A stretch of 62,624 nucleotides of DNA from an uncultured Opitutaceae bacterium (GCA_937889545.1 CALAOT010000110.1:1-62624), one strand, 5' to 3'. Positions 26,842 through 36,984 are shown, counted from the first letter of the stretch. The notes: generated from the sequence alone by a model not told the origin. Made by a program: numbers and translations.

Positions 26842-27806
26842 GACGCGACCCGTCCGCCGCGCCCGGACATCGCGAGGGCGACCGCCCCCTGGATGCCCGC
26901 CCTGTCGCCAAGCGCCGACAACTCCACCCTTACACCCCCTGTGGGAAACATGCCGACCCGCTCCTTCACGCCCCTTCTCACGGTTTCGAGCATCAGGTCA
27001 CCGAGCCCCGCGACGCCCCCGCCGAGCACCACCAGCTCCGGGTGAAATGCCGTCACGACGTTGGCGACCCCGATCGCGAGGTACGAGGCCGCCCGGTCAA
27101 TCGCATCGCGCACGGCGGCGTCTCCGGCTCGCGCCGCTTCGCCCATCGTGGCCGGGCTCACCAGGTCCGCGCTGCCGCGGACGATCTCGTGGAGCATGGG
27201 CGCGAGGCCGCCGCGCAGCAGGCGAACCCCCTCTCCGGCGATCGCCGGCCCGCTCGCCAGCGCCTCCAGGCAGCCGCGGTTGCCGCAGCCGCAGAGCGGG
27301 CCGTAAGGCAGAATCGTCTGGTGGCCGATCTCCCCGGCGGCGCCGAGGGGCCCCAATCGCAGCTTCCCGTCGATCACGAGCCCGCCCCCTATGCCCGTGC
27401 CGAGCATGAAAAGGACCATGTCCCGGACCCCGCGGCCCAGCCCGAAGTGCAGTTCCCCCAGGGTCGCCACGCGGCAGTCGTTCATCAGCAGCACCGGGCA
27501 GCCAAGCCGCCCGCGCAGGGTCGCCGCCGCGGGCACGCCGCGCCACTGCGTCGGGAGGTTGGGAAAGAAGAGTGTGGTCCCCGTCTCGAGATCGACCAGT
27601 CCCGGCACCCCCACGCCGAGGGCCTCGAGCGGGGCCCCGGAGGACAGGTCCGCCACGAGCTGCGCCATGCGCGCCAGCACGGCGTCGGGCCCCTCGTGCG
27701 ACTGCGTGGGTATCGTCTCCTTGCGCACGATCCGCCCCCCCGCGTCCGCCAGCGCGCAGGCTATCTTGGTGCCACCCAGGTCCACGCCGGCGAACATTCC
27801 ACTCAT
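26838..27806 (-). CDS. ROK-family sugar kinase (glucokinase-like)
   Basis: 322 aa. ATP-binding VDLGGTKIACAL at the N-terminus, GTGIGGGLVIDG near 137 and the ROK zinc-binding signature CGCGNRGCLEA near 177 with its preceding GEIGHQ. Probably phosphorylates glucose or a related hexose at C6. It lies 198 bp downstream of the aldolase on the same strand and may be the last enzyme of the sugar cluster or a separate unit with the VF530 gene. Confidence 0.88.
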   Translation of the reverse strand: MSGMFAGVDLGGTKIACALADAGGRIVRKETIPTQSHEGPDAVLARMAQLVADLSSGAPLEALGVGVPGLVDLETGTTLFFPNLPTQWRGVPAAATLRGRLGCPVLLMNDCRVATLGELHFGLGRGVRDMVLFMLGTGIGGGLVIDGKLRLGPLGAAGEIGHQTILPYGPLCGCGNRGCLEALASGPAIAGEGVRLLRGGLAPMLHEIVRGSADLVSPATMGEAARAGDAAVRDAIDRAASYLAIGVANVVTAFHPELVVLGGGVAGLGDLMLETVRRGVKERVGMFPTGGVRVELSALGDRAGIQGAVALAMSGRGGRVAS

Positions 27807-28004
27807 GGGAACCCCCGGGGGCCGGGCGGCGCCTGGCTCGGGTCTTGATGGGCCGGTTTGCTCACGTTCTGCAGCGGGGAAAAGGGTGGAATGCCGGTCC
27901 CCGTCCTGGGAATCCCACCAGGCCGGGACCCGCCGAGAATAGGCGGCCCCTGCCGGGCTGCAACCGAAAGGAGCGGGCGCGGCGGCAGGCCATCCGGCGC
28001 CGGC

Positions 28005-29009
28005 TCACTGCCGAAGGGTCCCGAGGAAGGCCGGCCCCTGCCCCCCGCCGCCAAGCAGCTTCATGCGCTCGACGACCCTGGGCACGTAGCGCACGGCGAC
28101 GAAGCTCTGGACGCCGTTGTCCATCACGGTCGCCTTCCACTGCGGGTCCTTCGGGTCGAACTGCGCCGCCCGCTCCGCGTAGAAGTCCCGGGCTGCGCTC
28201 GAGCGCAGGAGGAGCGACTCGCTCGACCAGTTGACCTTGACGACGCCTGCGCGCGCGGCGGCGGCCACGCTGGCAGCGTCCAGTCCCGACGACCCGTGAA
28301 GCGCCAGGCCCACGGCGCGGCCCGTGAGCTCGCGCACCAGGCTTGCATTCGCCACGACCAGGTCGACCCGGAAGCCGGGATAGCCGTCGCCGAGGCCGTG
28401 CTGGGTGCCCAGGCCCGGCGCCCAGAGCCAGACGACGCCGGGGTGCCTGGCCTCGACCGGCGCGATGAGCCTGCGCGTGCGCTCCGGCGGGGTATGCCCC
28501 TCGTCGACGTTCGCCTCCATCTCGATGGTCGCGGGCGCGCCCGCCGCCGCCGCTATCTCGGCCAGGCGGCAGACAAAGGCCACGTTCTCGTCATCCGTGA
28601 GGCTCGATGCATCGAGCGAGATGGTCGACGCGCGCACCAGCCCCTTCCCTACGCTCAGGCGCACCTCCACGCCCTTGAGCGCGGCGGTCAGGATGCCCAC
28701 CGTCTTCGGGCCCTTGATGTGGTCGGTGTGGAAGATGACGGGCACGTCCCGGTAGCGCGCGTCGTCCGCCAGGACCGCGAGCTCGGCCAGGTAGCGCGCC
28801 AGGCCGAGGACGGCATCGCCGGCGCCGTAGGCGCGCCCCTCGAGCTGCCACAGGCTGGCCTCTATGATGACGGGCGCGCGCGCCTCCCGCGCGGCCTCGA
28901 GCACGTCGGTGACCGCGGCGTGGCTGTCGGCGTTGACGGCGAGGATGGCGTAGCGGCGGCCCAGCGCGTGGGCGAACTGCGCGCGGGACTGGAGCGGGTC
29001 GAGGAGCAT
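28005..29009 (-). CDS. Class II (zinc) ketose-bisphosphate aldolase family protein
   Basis: 334 aa. The family core is visible: FHTDH with catalytic D96 and zinc ligand H97, DASSLTDDENV (the usual D-x-S-x-L-x-x-x-EN block), ALHGSSGLD and VVKVNWSS. It belongs to the FbaA/GatY/KbaY superfamily, but surrounding loops differ from fructose- and tagatose-bisphosphate aldolases, so its aldol substrate may be unusual. 14 bp past the aldehyde dehydrogenase; the pair suggests cleavage of a phosphorylated deoxyketose with oxidation of the aldehyde released. Confidence 0.8.
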   Translation of the reverse strand: MLLDPLQSRAQFAHALGRRYAILAVNADSHAAVTDVLEAAREARAPVIIEASLWQLEGRAYGAGDAVLGLARYLAELAVLADDARYRDVPVIFHTDHIKGPKTVGILTAALKGVEVRLSVGKGLVRASTISLDASSLTDDENVAFVCRLAEIAAAAGAPATIEMEANVDEGHTPPERTRRLIAPVEARHPGVVWLWAPGLGTQHGLGDGYPGFRVDLVVANASLVRELTGRAVGLALHGSSGLDAASVAAAARAGVVKVNWSSESLLLRSSAARDFYAERAAQFDPKDPQWKATVMDNGVQSFVAVRYVPRVVERMKLLGGGGQGPAFLGTLRQ

Positions 29010-29022
29010 GCGGGCGCCGGGC

Positions 29023-30474
29023 CTACAGCTGCACCTTGATGTGCTTGGTCTTGAGGTACTCGAATACCGCGCGGCGCGACAGCTCCATGCCGAGGCCGCT
29101 GTCCTTCCAGCCGGCGTAGGGGCCGTAGTTCGTGTTCACCGCGCCGTGGTTGACGCACACCGTGCCCGCCTCCAGGGCCTCGCTGACGCGGTGGGCCGTG
29201 GCGAGGTCGCGGGTGAAGACGAAGGCCGCTAGGCCGTAGGCCGAGTCGTTGGCGAGCGCGACCGCCTCGTCGACCGTGTCGAATGCAGCGAAGGGAAGCA
29301 CCGGCCCGAACGTTTCCTCCCTCATCACGTCCATGTCGGGCGTCGCGCCGGTCAGGATCGTGGGCAGGTAGTAGTTTCCGCGCGCGAACGCCGCGCCGTC
29401 GGGCCGGCGGCCGCCGCAGGCCAGGGAGGCTCCCTTCTGCAGGGCGTCGGCCACGTGCCGCTCCGCTGTCGCGACGCCCTCGGAGGTGGCCATCGGCCCG
29501 AGGTCAAGGGCCACGTCGGACACGCCGTCGCCGATCGTGAGCCTCTCGGCCAGGGCCGTCGTCTTCGCGACAAGCACGCCGTGGATGTCGCGGTGCGCAT
29601 AGACCCGGTTCACCGCGCTGCACGACTGGCCGCAATTGCGGAATTTCTTGTACGTGAGGACATTTGCGGCGTTGTCCAGGTCGGCGTCGGCGCAGACGAT
29701 GGCCGGGCATTGCCCGCCGAGTTCCAGGGAGATCTTCTTCAGAAGGGGCCCGCCGGCGGCCATGATCCGCTTGCCCGTGGCGCTGGACCCGGTCATGGCG
29801 ACCTTGGCGACTCCCGGATGCCTCACGAGCGCGTCGCCAAGGACGGCGCCCGAGCCCGTGAGCACGTTGATCACCCCGCCGGGGATGCCGCCCTCCACCA
29901 GGGCCCGGCAGAACGCGAGGGGCGAGAGCGGCGTGACGGACGTCGGCTTCACGATCACCGTGCATCCCGTCGCCAGGGCCGGGCCGAGCTTCCAGCTGAG
30001 CAGGGAGACCGGGTAGTTCCATGGCGTGATCAGGGCGCACACGCCAACGGGCTGGTAGACGACCCATGAGCGGTAGCTGCGGTTCTCGGTGGGATTGACG
30101 CTGCCCTCGATGCGCACGGCCTCGGAGGCGAAGTAGTCGATGGTGTCGCAGGCCCCGTGCACCTCGCTGCGCGCCTGCGCGAGCGGCTTGCCCTGCTCGC
30201 GCGCCATCAGGAGCCCGATCTCGTCCGCCTGGGCTCGCACGTGGGCCAGCGCCCCCTTGATGGTCCGCTCGCGCTCATAGGCCGTCAGCGACGACCATTT
30301 GCGGAATGCCGCGCGGGCGGCGCCGACTGCGCGGTTGACGTCCTCGGCGGTCGCCACCGCGATCGAGCCCACGAGCTCCCCGTTGGCGGGCGAGCGGACC
30401 TCCAGCCTTCGCCCGTCGGAGGCCGGCGCTGCGTTTCCGTTGATGAACAGTTCGAAGCGGACGGGCGTATTCAC
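29023..30474 (-). CDS. NAD(P)-dependent aldehyde dehydrogenase
   Basis: 483 aa with a full active site: N152 in PWNYP, K176, E251 in LELGGQCP and nucleophile C285 in NCGQSC. It falls with succinate-semialdehyde/lactaldehyde dehydrogenase-like enzymes. GTG start 30474 overlaps the stop of the zinc dehydrogenase (GTGA). In this cluster lactaldehyde or glycolaldehyde is the most sensible substrate, but this is inference. Confidence 0.88.
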   Translation of the reverse strand: MNTPVRFELFINGNAAPASDGRRLEVRSPANGELVGSIAVATAEDVNRAVGAARAAFRKWSSLTAYERERTIKGALAHVRAQADEIGLLMAREQGKPLAQARSEVHGACDTIDYFASEAVRIEGSVNPTENRSYRSWVVYQPVGVCALITPWNYPVSLLSWKLGPALATGCTVIVKPTSVTPLSPLAFCRALVEGGIPGGVINVLTGSGAVLGDALVRHPGVAKVAMTGSSATGKRIMAAGGPLLKKISLELGGQCPAIVCADADLDNAANVLTYKKFRNCGQSCSAVNRVYAHRDIHGVLVAKTTALAERLTIGDGVSDVALDLGPMATSEGVATAERHVADALQKGASLACGGRRPDGAAFARGNYYLPTILTGATPDMDVMREETFGPVLPFAAFDTVDEAVALANDSAYGLAAFVFTRDLATAHRVSEALEAGTVCVNHGAVNTNYGPYAGWKDSGLGMELSRRAVFEYLKTKHIKVQL

Positions 30475-31523
30475 GGCTGGGAAGCGGGCATGATGCAGAC
30501 CTTGAGGGCCTCGCCCGACTCCATGAGGCGAAACCCCTCGGTGATCCGCTCGATCGGGAGGTGGTGCGTGATGATCCGGTCGGCGGGAAACCGGCCGCTT
30601 TGGAGCAGGGTGAAGGCGGCCTGGAAGTCGCTCCTCTTCTCCGAATACGACCCCGAGACGGCGAGCTCCTTGTAGTGGATCTGGTTCACGTCGAGGGGCG
30701 CGATGGGGTCGGACTTGGGCAGCCCCGCGAAGAAGCTCACGCGACCGGCCCTCGCGGCCATCTGCAGCGCGTCGTTCTGCGCGGCGGCCGAGCTGGCGGC
30801 GACTATGACGACGTCCGGGCCGAAGCCGCCGGTGAGGCTGGCGATCTCGTCGCGGTGGCTTCCGTCGGGCCTGACGAGCAGGGCGCCGTCGATGTCGAAG
30901 CGCCGCGCCATATCGACGCGCCCCGGGTTGCTGTCGAGGACGTACACCTTCTGGGCGCCCTGCAGCCTGGCCACGGCGGCATGCATGATCCCGATGGGGC
31001 CGGCCCCGAGGACCGCGACCGTGTCCTTGAGGCCGACGCCGAGGCGCGAATGGGCGTTCATCACGCAGCCCAGCGGCTCGGCCAGGCTCATGCGGTCCGA
31101 CGGGATGTCCGAGGCGACCCTGAACAGGTTGCCCTGCTGGACGGCCGCCGCGGGCACCCTCACGAACGGGGCGAACGCGCCGTCGTGGTGGTAGCTCATC
31201 GTGGTGCGGTGGTCGGAGAGGTTGGCCCGGCCCATCTCAACGTAGCGGTCGGAGCCGTGCAGGATGACGATGTACATCACGACGCGGTCGCCCGCGCGGA
31301 TCCCGGCGTCCGGCGAGCGCGACTCGACGACGCGGCCGCAGAATTCATGGCCGAGGATCCGGGGGGGCGTGATCTTCCTGTCGCCGTGGCGGTAGGTGCG
31401 CAGGTCGGTGCCGCAGATCGAGCAGGCCTCGACCGCCAGCAGGACCTCGCCCTCCCCGAGGTCGGGCACGGGCACCTCGCGCACGTTGACCTGCCCCTTG
31501 CCTTCGTAGACGGCGGCCTTCAT
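30471..31523 (-). CDS. Zinc-dependent sugar/polyol dehydrogenase (MDR)
   Basis: 350 aa from ATG 31523 (MKAAVYEGKGQVNVREVPVP); the open frame continues upstream but only as out-of-frame sequence of the next gene. Catalytic zinc site: EACSICGTDLRTYR with its Cys, LGHEFCGRVV with His-Glu. Rossmann loop VAVLGAGPIGIMHA near residue 165. It lacks the four-cysteine structural zinc loop of classical enzymes. Related to sorbitol, L-threonine and L-fuconate-type dehydrogenases. Overlaps the aldehyde dehydrogenase start by four bases. Confidence 0.85.
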   Translation of the reverse strand: MKAAVYEGKGQVNVREVPVPDLGEGEVLLAVEACSICGTDLRTYRHGDRKITPPRILGHEFCGRVVESRSPDAGIRAGDRVVMYIVILHGSDRYVEMGRANLSDHRTTMSYHHDGAFAPFVRVPAAAVQQGNLFRVASDIPSDRMSLAEPLGCVMNAHSRLGVGLKDTVAVLGAGPIGIMHAAVARLQGAQKVYVLDSNPGRVDMARRFDIDGALLVRPDGSHRDEIASLTGGFGPDVVIVAASSAAAQNDALQMAARAGRVSFFAGLPKSDPIAPLDVNQIHYKELAVSGSYSEKRSDFQAAFTLLQSGRFPADRIITHHLPIERITEGFRLMESGEALKVCIMPASQP

Positions 31524-31575
31524 CGGGGGATGGGGGGGGTGTTCGGCTCGCGCGCGCCGGCATGCATGCCCGGGG

Positions 31576-32493
31576 TCAGGCGCACAGGTAGTTCCGGAGG
31601 AAGCGCCCGCTCTGCCGCAGGGCCTCCTTGCGCGTGTCGAGGGTCGCCTCGTAGGCGCGATCCTCGACCTCGACGCACACGGGCCCCGCATAGCCGACGT
31701 CGCCCAGGACCGAGAGAAAGAGGCCCCAGTCGATGTCGCCCAGGCCAGGTAGCTTCGGGCTGTGGTATTCCAGCGGGGCGGCGAGGATGCCGACGTCGTC
31801 CAGCCGGTGCCGGTCCACCCGCACGTCCTTGGCGTGCACGTGACAGATGCGGTCGGCGAACTCCCAAAGCGGCGCGACCGGGTCCATCTGCTGCCACACG
31901 AGGTGCGACGGATCGTAGTTGAGGCCGAGCGCGCGGCTCGGGATGCGCCGGAACATCTCGCGCCAGTTGCGGGGCGAGACCGCGATGTTCTTCCCGCCGG
32001 GCCACTCGTCCTGGGTGAAGAACATCGGGCAGTTCTCGATGCCGATCCGCACGCCCTCGCCCTCCGCGTGGCGGACGATGCCGGGCCAGCGCTCGTCAAA
32101 CACCCTCCAATTGTCGGCGAGCGACCGCGCCGGGTCGCGGCCGATGAAGGTGTTGACCTGGTTGACCCCCAGCAGGGCCGCGGCCGAGATCACCTTCTTC
32201 AGGTGCTCGATGTAGACGGCGGCCTCCCGCTCGTCGGCCGCAAGCGGGTTCGGATAGTACCCCAGGCCGGAGAGCGTCACGCCGTGGCGCGCGCAGAGCG
32301 CCTGCACGATGCCGGCCTCGGGGCGGCCGAACCGGGAGGCATCGATATGCGTGACGCCGGCGTAGCGGCGCTCGGCCCTGCCGACCGGCCAGCACATGGC
32401 CTCGACGGTCGTGAACCCGGCCTCGCGCGCGAATGCCAGCACGCCGCCTAGGTCGAGCTCGGGAAGTATGGCGGATACGAATCCAAGTTTCAT
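31576..32493 (-). CDS. Sugar phosphate isomerase/epimerase (xylose isomerase-like TIM barrel)
   Basis: 305 aa AP_endonuc_2-type barrel. Metal-binding residues in [10 protein letters not shown] (E of strand 5), [14 protein letters not shown] (D, H), [12 protein letters not shown] (H) and VCVEVED (final E). Such proteins isomerise or epimerise keto sugars, inositol derivatives or hydroxypyruvate. It sits between the Gfo/Idh oxidoreductase and the dehydrogenase in a five-gene run, which supports a sugar-acid or polyol pathway. Confidence 0.85.
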   Translation of the reverse strand: MKLGFVSAILPELDLGGVLAFAREAGFTTVEAMCWPVGRAERRYAGVTHIDASRFGRPEAGIVQALCARHGVTLSGLGYYPNPLAADEREAAVYIEHLKKVISAAALLGVNQVNTFIGRDPARSLADNWRVFDERWPGIVRHAEGEGVRIGIENCPMFFTQDEWPGGKNIAVSPRNWREMFRRIPSRALGLNYDPSHLVWQQMDPVAPLWEFADRICHVHAKDVRVDRHRLDDVGILAAPLEYHSPKLPGLGDIDWGLFLSVLGDVGYAGPVCVEVEDRAYEATLDTRKEALRQSGRFLRNYLCA

Positions 32494-32512
32494 CGACGCG
32501 GCCTGGATGGGT

Positions 32513-33673
32513 TCACGAGCCGACGCCGACCCACTTCCCGCTGCGGTGGCTCGCCGCGATCGCCTCGCAGAGGAGAAGCTCGCGATGGCCGTCGGCGAAC
32601 GTCGCGTAGAGCGGCTCCGCCGAACGCCGGCCGGCCCTGACGTCGTCGTAGATCGCGCGGAAGCCCTGCTTGAAGGAATCGGGGAAGCCCTCGTTGTGGC
32701 CGCCCGGGAAATTGGCGAAGGGTGCCGCGGAGGGGTCGAGGAGCGACGGGTCGCGCACGAGCAGGTTGTTGGGCGCCGCGCGCTGGCCGATCCAGAGCTC
32801 GTTCGGCGCCTCGCTGTTCCATGCGAGCGCGCATTTCGAGCCGGCGATCTCGTAGCGGAGGCAGTTCTTGCGGCCGGCGGTCACCTGGGAAACCGTCAGG
32901 GTTCCCTTCGCCCCGCCCTTGAAACGCAGCAGCACCGAGCCGTAGTCCTCGGTGGTGATGGCGACGGGCTCCCTGCGCCCGGCTGAGGCGCCGAGCTTTT
33001 CCTTGAACGTCTCGACAGAGCCGGAGGGCGGCTGGAGCCGGACCGGGTGCACGGTTTTCAGGTCGGCCATCACCGCCTCGACCTCGAGGCCGGAAATGAA
33101 CACGATGAGGTCGAGCCAGTGGGTGCCGACATCCCCTATCGCGCGGAGCTGGCCCCCCTCGGCGGCGAGCACCCTCCAGTTGAAGTCCGTCGGGTAGAGG
33201 AGCCAGTCCTGGGTGTAGCTCCCGTGGAGATGGAAGATCTCCCCCACGTCGCCGCGGCGCACCAGGGCACGGGCCTGCAGCGAAAGCGGGTAAAAGCGCA
33301 CGTTGTAGTTGACCGCGCAGACCAGGTTCGGATGGCGCGCCTCCGCCGCCACGAGCTCGGCCGATTCGGCCGAGGTCATGCCGAGTGGCTTTTCGCAGAC
33401 CACATGCTTCCCCGCCGCGAGCACGGCCAGCACATGCTCCTTGTGCAGGCGGTTGGGCGAGGCGACGTGCACGGAGGTCACCTCCGGGTCGGCGAGCACC
33501 GCCTTGAGATCGGGGTAGGCCATCGCGAGCCCGAGCTTTGAAGCCGCGGACTTGGCCTCCTCTAGCGAAATGCCGAGGACGCCCTTAACAACGAGGCCGA
33601 GCCTCCTCAGGGCCTCGACATGAACTGGGCCGATGAAGCCGGCCCCGACAACCGCAACGACGGGAGTAGGCAT
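32513..33673 (-). CDS. Gfo/Idh/MocA-family oxidoreductase
   Basis: 386 aa, NAD(P)-linked sugar oxidoreductase. N-terminal Rossmann [20 protein letters not shown]; the diagnostic EKPL in [16 protein letters not shown] with the catalytic lysine; C-terminal [10 protein letters not shown] with the active-site Asp/His. No signal peptide. First gene of the cluster, start ATG 33673, divergent from the AraC regulator. Confidence 0.9.
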   Translation of the reverse strand: MPTPVVAVVGAGFIGPVHVEALRRLGLVVKGVLGISLEEAKSAASKLGLAMAYPDLKAVLADPEVTSVHVASPNRLHKEHVLAVLAAGKHVVCEKPLGMTSAESAELVAAEARHPNLVCAVNYNVRFYPLSLQARALVRRGDVGEIFHLHGSYTQDWLLYPTDFNWRVLAAEGGQLRAIGDVGTHWLDLIVFISGLEVEAVMADLKTVHPVRLQPPSGSVETFKEKLGASAGRREPVAITTEDYGSVLLRFKGGAKGTLTVSQVTAGRKNCLRYEIAGSKCALAWNSEAPNELWIGQRAAPNNLLVRDPSLLDPSAAPFANFPGGHNEGFPDSFKQGFRAIYDDVRAGRRSAEPLYATFADGHRELLLCEAIAASHRSGKWVGVGS

Positions 33674-33814
33674 GGGGGGTAGAAGTTTGACCGAAGCCCA
33701 TCCTATACGAATGCCGCGGGGTATGCCATGTCCGGCCAGGCAAAGACATATCCTTTCAGGCATAGGCGAGGGGTGGGACCAGCCTTGCGTCCGGCCCCTG
33801 GCTGGTATCTTTTC
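33674..33814. promoter_or_regulatory. Divergent promoter region between sugar cluster and AraC regulator
   Basis: 141 bp shared by two outward-facing genes. It holds an inverted repeat TATGCC (33722-33727) / GGCATA (33759-33764), 31 bp apart, a plausible operator pair for the AraC protein. No convincing -35/-10 boxes were found. Confidence 0.4.
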
Positions 33815-34708
33815 ATGCACTCCCAACGGGCCATGACCATGCACAAGGAACGATTCCGCCGTCCCCGGCAGTCCGAGGTCGGGGCGCGCCTGCGGCCGGT
33901 CTTCGACGATTTTCACCTGCTGCGGATGGAGGGATCCTACGAATACCCGCGCCACCAGCACACCAACTACGAGGTCATCCTCATCGAGCGCGGGCCGTAC
34001 CGCTGCGAGCTCAACGGCACCGAACTTACGCTCGTCGACGGCCAGACGCTGATCATCAAGCCGGGGGATCTCCACCAGGATCACCTGAGCGACGGCCAGC
34101 GCCACCATGTGCTGCACTTCCGGTTGCTGGACCCGGAGTCCGGCAGGCCCGGCATGGCGCTCTTCCGGCCCGGCATTCCCGCGGGCGAGCAGGTTTGCCG
34201 CGGCCATTACGCGGGCGAGACCTGGTTCCTGGCCGAATTGCGGCGCGAGGCCGAGGCCGGCGGCGCCTACGCCGGCGCCGTGCAGGACAGCCTGATGGAA
34301 GCCCTGTTCTGGAGGCTCGTCCGCGGACTCGATCCGAAGGTTCTCAGCCAGGAGATGCGCCAGCTCCCCGCCGCTGCGGCCCGCCGGGAGGAGATAGCGG
34401 ACGTAATGGCCCGGTTCCTGGCGAAAAACCCGACCGTGGCTGAGCTTTCCGGGGCGCTCGGGGTGAGCCCGCGCCACCTGACAAACCAGTGCGTCAAGCT
34501 TTTCGGGCAGCCGCCCGCGCGTCTCCTGCTGCAGCTGAAGGTCCGCCGCGCCGAGGAGCTGCTCCGGTACCGCACCCAGCGCGTACGGGAGGTCAGCGAC
34601 GCCCTGGGCTTCGCCAATCCCTACCATTTCTCGCGCGCGTTCCGCCGGCTGCGCGGCTGCGCGCCTTCCCAGTGGTCGAGGTCGCAGGCGCGGCACGGCG
34701 TTTCTTGA
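33815..34708 (+). CDS. AraC-family transcriptional regulator
   Basis: 297 aa from ATG 33815. N-terminal cupin (YPRHQHTNYEVILIERG, IIKPGDLHQDHLS), which binds the sugar inducer in the family, and a C-terminal double helix-turn-helix (PTVAELSGALGVSPRHLTNQ and VREVSDALGFANPYHFSRAF). ATG 33839 is an alternative start. By position it most likely controls the divergent sugar cluster. Confidence 0.88.
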   Translation: MHSQRAMTMHKERFRRPRQSEVGARLRPVFDDFHLLRMEGSYEYPRHQHTNYEVILIERGPYRCELNGTELTLVDGQTLIIKPGDLHQDHLSDGQRHHVLHFRLLDPESGRPGMALFRPGIPAGEQVCRGHYAGETWFLAELRREAEAGGAYAGAVQDSLMEALFWRLVRGLDPKVLSQEMRQLPAAAARREEIADVMARFLAKNPTVAELSGALGVSPRHLTNQCVKLFGQPPARLLLQLKVRRAEELLRYRTQRVREVSDALGFANPYHFSRAFRRLRGCAPSQWSRSQARHGVS

Positions 34709-34788
34709 ATCGAGCCCCGCAAGCGCGATCCTTTTTGCAACCTTTCGGCATGGGCCGTGTTCTGGAGGCAGCCAACACCTAGCTCCGC

Positions 34789-34995
34789 ATGAAGACGCTT
34801 ACCGCATTGCTCCTTTGGGCCATTCTGCTGGTCCTATGCTGGCCGCTCGCGCTCCTGCTCATGGTCGTTTGGCCAATCCTTTGGCTGCTTTCGATCCCGT
34901 TCCGCGTCGTAGCCTCAGTCATGGAGGCGTTGCTCGCCCTGGTTCGGGCCATCCTGTTTCTGCCTGCCCGGCTGCTCGGAAACCGGCGCCCCTGA
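34789..34995 (+). CDS. Small hydrophobic membrane protein
   Basis: 68 aa, nearly all hydrophobic: one long or two short membrane helices (LLLWAILLVLCWPLALLLM, then LWLLSIPFRVV) with a basic C-terminus (ARLLGNRRP). Aromatic Pro-Trp pairs punctuate the helices. No family recognised. It follows the AraC gene by 80 bp and may be its passenger or independent. Confidence 0.6.
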   Translation: MKTLTALLLWAILLVLCWPLALLLMVVWPILWLLSIPFRVVASVMEALLALVRAILFLPARLLGNRRP

Positions 34996-35522
34996 ACTTC
35001 GGAGCTGCGGCTGAGCCCAGCCAGTCACCGGATCCGGCGCCTGGGCCCCTTGCAACGGCGATGCCGTGATCACCGCAGCCACCGGGGACAAGCGCGGATA
35101 TATTTCATCATGAATGGGCTGCAGAGATTCGCCATGCCCGTGCCGGCGCCCGGCGCCTGAATCGCGCTCCGCCGCTTCGCAGGATGCGGGGCCCTGGCCC
35201 CGGTGCGCGCGATCCGTCACGGGTCTGCGAACTCCTTCGCTAGGCTTCCGCCTGGATCCGGCTTGACCGGAGGGAAAACGGCGCAAGTGCCCGGCGGATA
35301 TCGAAACACGCTCCAAACAGCCCGGCAAGAGTCCCCTTTAAATGCGCTAATAGTTGATGGGAGCCGCCTTTCAATTGGCTCGATTTCGGGAATCGCACCC
35401 TCATTCTTGGCGCGCCTTCCAAGACGGTTCCCATCTCTCGCCCGGCCACGTCATTCGCCCGCAATAGCAGCGGGAAACGGATCGGTTCTCATCTTACCGC
35501 CACCCCAACCAAAACGAACCCC
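34996..35522. other. 527-bp gap without a recognised gene
   Basis: Both strands carry only short frames without family resemblance. Small GC-rich inverted words (for example GGCGCC repeats near 35145) are present, but no stem with a T run. AT-rich words near 35098-35110 and 35335-35385 may belong to the FadL-like gene's promoter. No RNA gene seen. Confidence 0.4.
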
Positions 35523-36851
35523 ATGAAGATCCCGCGTGAAAACCTCCTCCAGGCCGCGTGCCTAGCCGCGGCCTGTGCCGTCCTTGCTTCCCCTGCGCTC
35601 GCGACGGACGGCTACTTCGTCCAGGGCTTTGGCGCCGTGAACGCCGCGCTCGGCGGCGCCGCCACCGCCGGAAACGACCAGGACCTGATCGGAAGCATCT
35701 ACAAGAATCCAGCCACGGCGGTCCTGTTTCCCGATCGCACGGCCTCGATCGTATTCGGCGACATCATTCCGAGAATAAGGATAGACAGTTCCGTGACCGC
35801 GCTGGGCCTTAGCGGCTCGTCGGACTCGACGGTCAACGGCGTGCCCTACTTGTCCCTGATGGCCAACTGGAAGAGCGCAGATCCCGACCTGACATGGTTC
35901 GCGGGTGTGGTCAGCGAGGCGGGTCTGAGCTTCCATGCCGCGACATCTGCCACGAATCCGATCTTCTTCCCGCAAGCCGGCGCCGTGGGCAATCCCTTCG
36001 GCGGCCAGTTCGGCGGCTTCGGCGATGTCCGCTCGACCCTTTACGTCATCCGGATCCCGCTCGGCGTGGCCGGGGCCATGCCCGGCGGCTGGTCGTGGGG
36101 CTTCGAGCTCGCTCCTTCCGTCGGCCGAAACCTGTTCACCCCGGCAGCGTTCGCCCCGCCCACCCTGGGCCCCGACTACGCCCCGGTCTACGCTACGGTG
36201 CAGCAGGAGAACATGGAGCTCGGCCTCGGCGCCCAAGGCGGCCTGCGCTGGCAGGTGGACAAGGATGTGTCCTTCGGCTTCTCCCTCTCATCCCCAACCT
36301 GGTTCCACACGTACTCCTGGAACGTCAAGACCGGCACCGGCAGCCCGGAGACCGTCACGTTCCGCATGGACCGTCCCCTCACGGCCCAGGCCGGGATCAA
36401 TTACGCGATCGCCGACTCCACGCATATCGTCGCGGACCTGGGCTACATAGCCTATGGCTCGACACCCGGCTTCGAGAACAGCGGCTTCCGCGCCAATGGA
36501 TCGATTGCAGGGCTGGGCTGGAAGGACTCCTGGACGTTCGAGCTGGGGGTGCAGCACGCCTTGACCAAGGACATCGTCGTCCGGGCCGGGTACAACTACT
36601 GCTCGGACCCCATCCCCGACAGCATGACCTTCTACAACGTCGGTTCGCCTCTCTACATATCGCAGCATCTCTCCATTGGCACCTCCGTGTCGGTGGCGCC
36701 GAACGTTACGATCGACGTTTCGTACACCCACGGCTTTTCCCACACCCAGTCCAGCCCCTGGTACAATCCCTACGGGGCCGTTCCGGGCACGAACATCACA
36801 GCCCAGGTGTCGGGAGACGAATTCGCCGTCGGGACCACGTTCAGGTTCTGA
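35523..36851 (+). CDS. FadL/OmpP1-type outer-membrane transporter
   Basis: 442 aa. Signal peptide of ~27 residues (AACAVLASPALA, cleavage before TDGYF), then the FadL-family start GYFVQGFGAVNAALGGAATA and an early NPA triad (IYKNPAT); many amphipathic strands and a C-terminal aromatic FRF fit a 14-strand barrel. Such porins admit fatty acids or aromatic hydrocarbons. Single gene with its own upstream region. Confidence 0.88.
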   Translation: MKIPRENLLQAACLAAACAVLASPALATDGYFVQGFGAVNAALGGAATAGNDQDLIGSIYKNPATAVLFPDRTASIVFGDIIPRIRIDSSVTALGLSGSSDSTVNGVPYLSLMANWKSADPDLTWFAGVVSEAGLSFHAATSATNPIFFPQAGAVGNPFGGQFGGFGDVRSTLYVIRIPLGVAGAMPGGWSWGFELAPSVGRNLFTPAAFAPPTLGPDYAPVYATVQQENMELGLGAQGGLRWQVDKDVSFGFSLSSPTWFHTYSWNVKTGTGSPETVTFRMDRPLTAQAGINYAIADSTHIVADLGYIAYGSTPGFENSGFRANGSIAGLGWKDSWTFELGVQHALTKDIVVRAGYNYCSDPIPDSMTFYNVGSPLYISQHLSIGTSVSVAPNVTIDVSYTHGFSHTQSSPWYNPYGAVPGTNITAQVSGDEFAVGTTFRF

Positions 36852-36984
36852 TTGGGGATCGCTTGAGGAAGGGCGGGTTGGCCCCCGCCCTTATCCCTCC
36901 GGCCTGACTGCCCGGCCGCCGCGATCCGGCGGCCGGCGCCAGGCTGCGGCGGGCCATCTGCGGGCCCCTCTTTCCCGCGCGACC

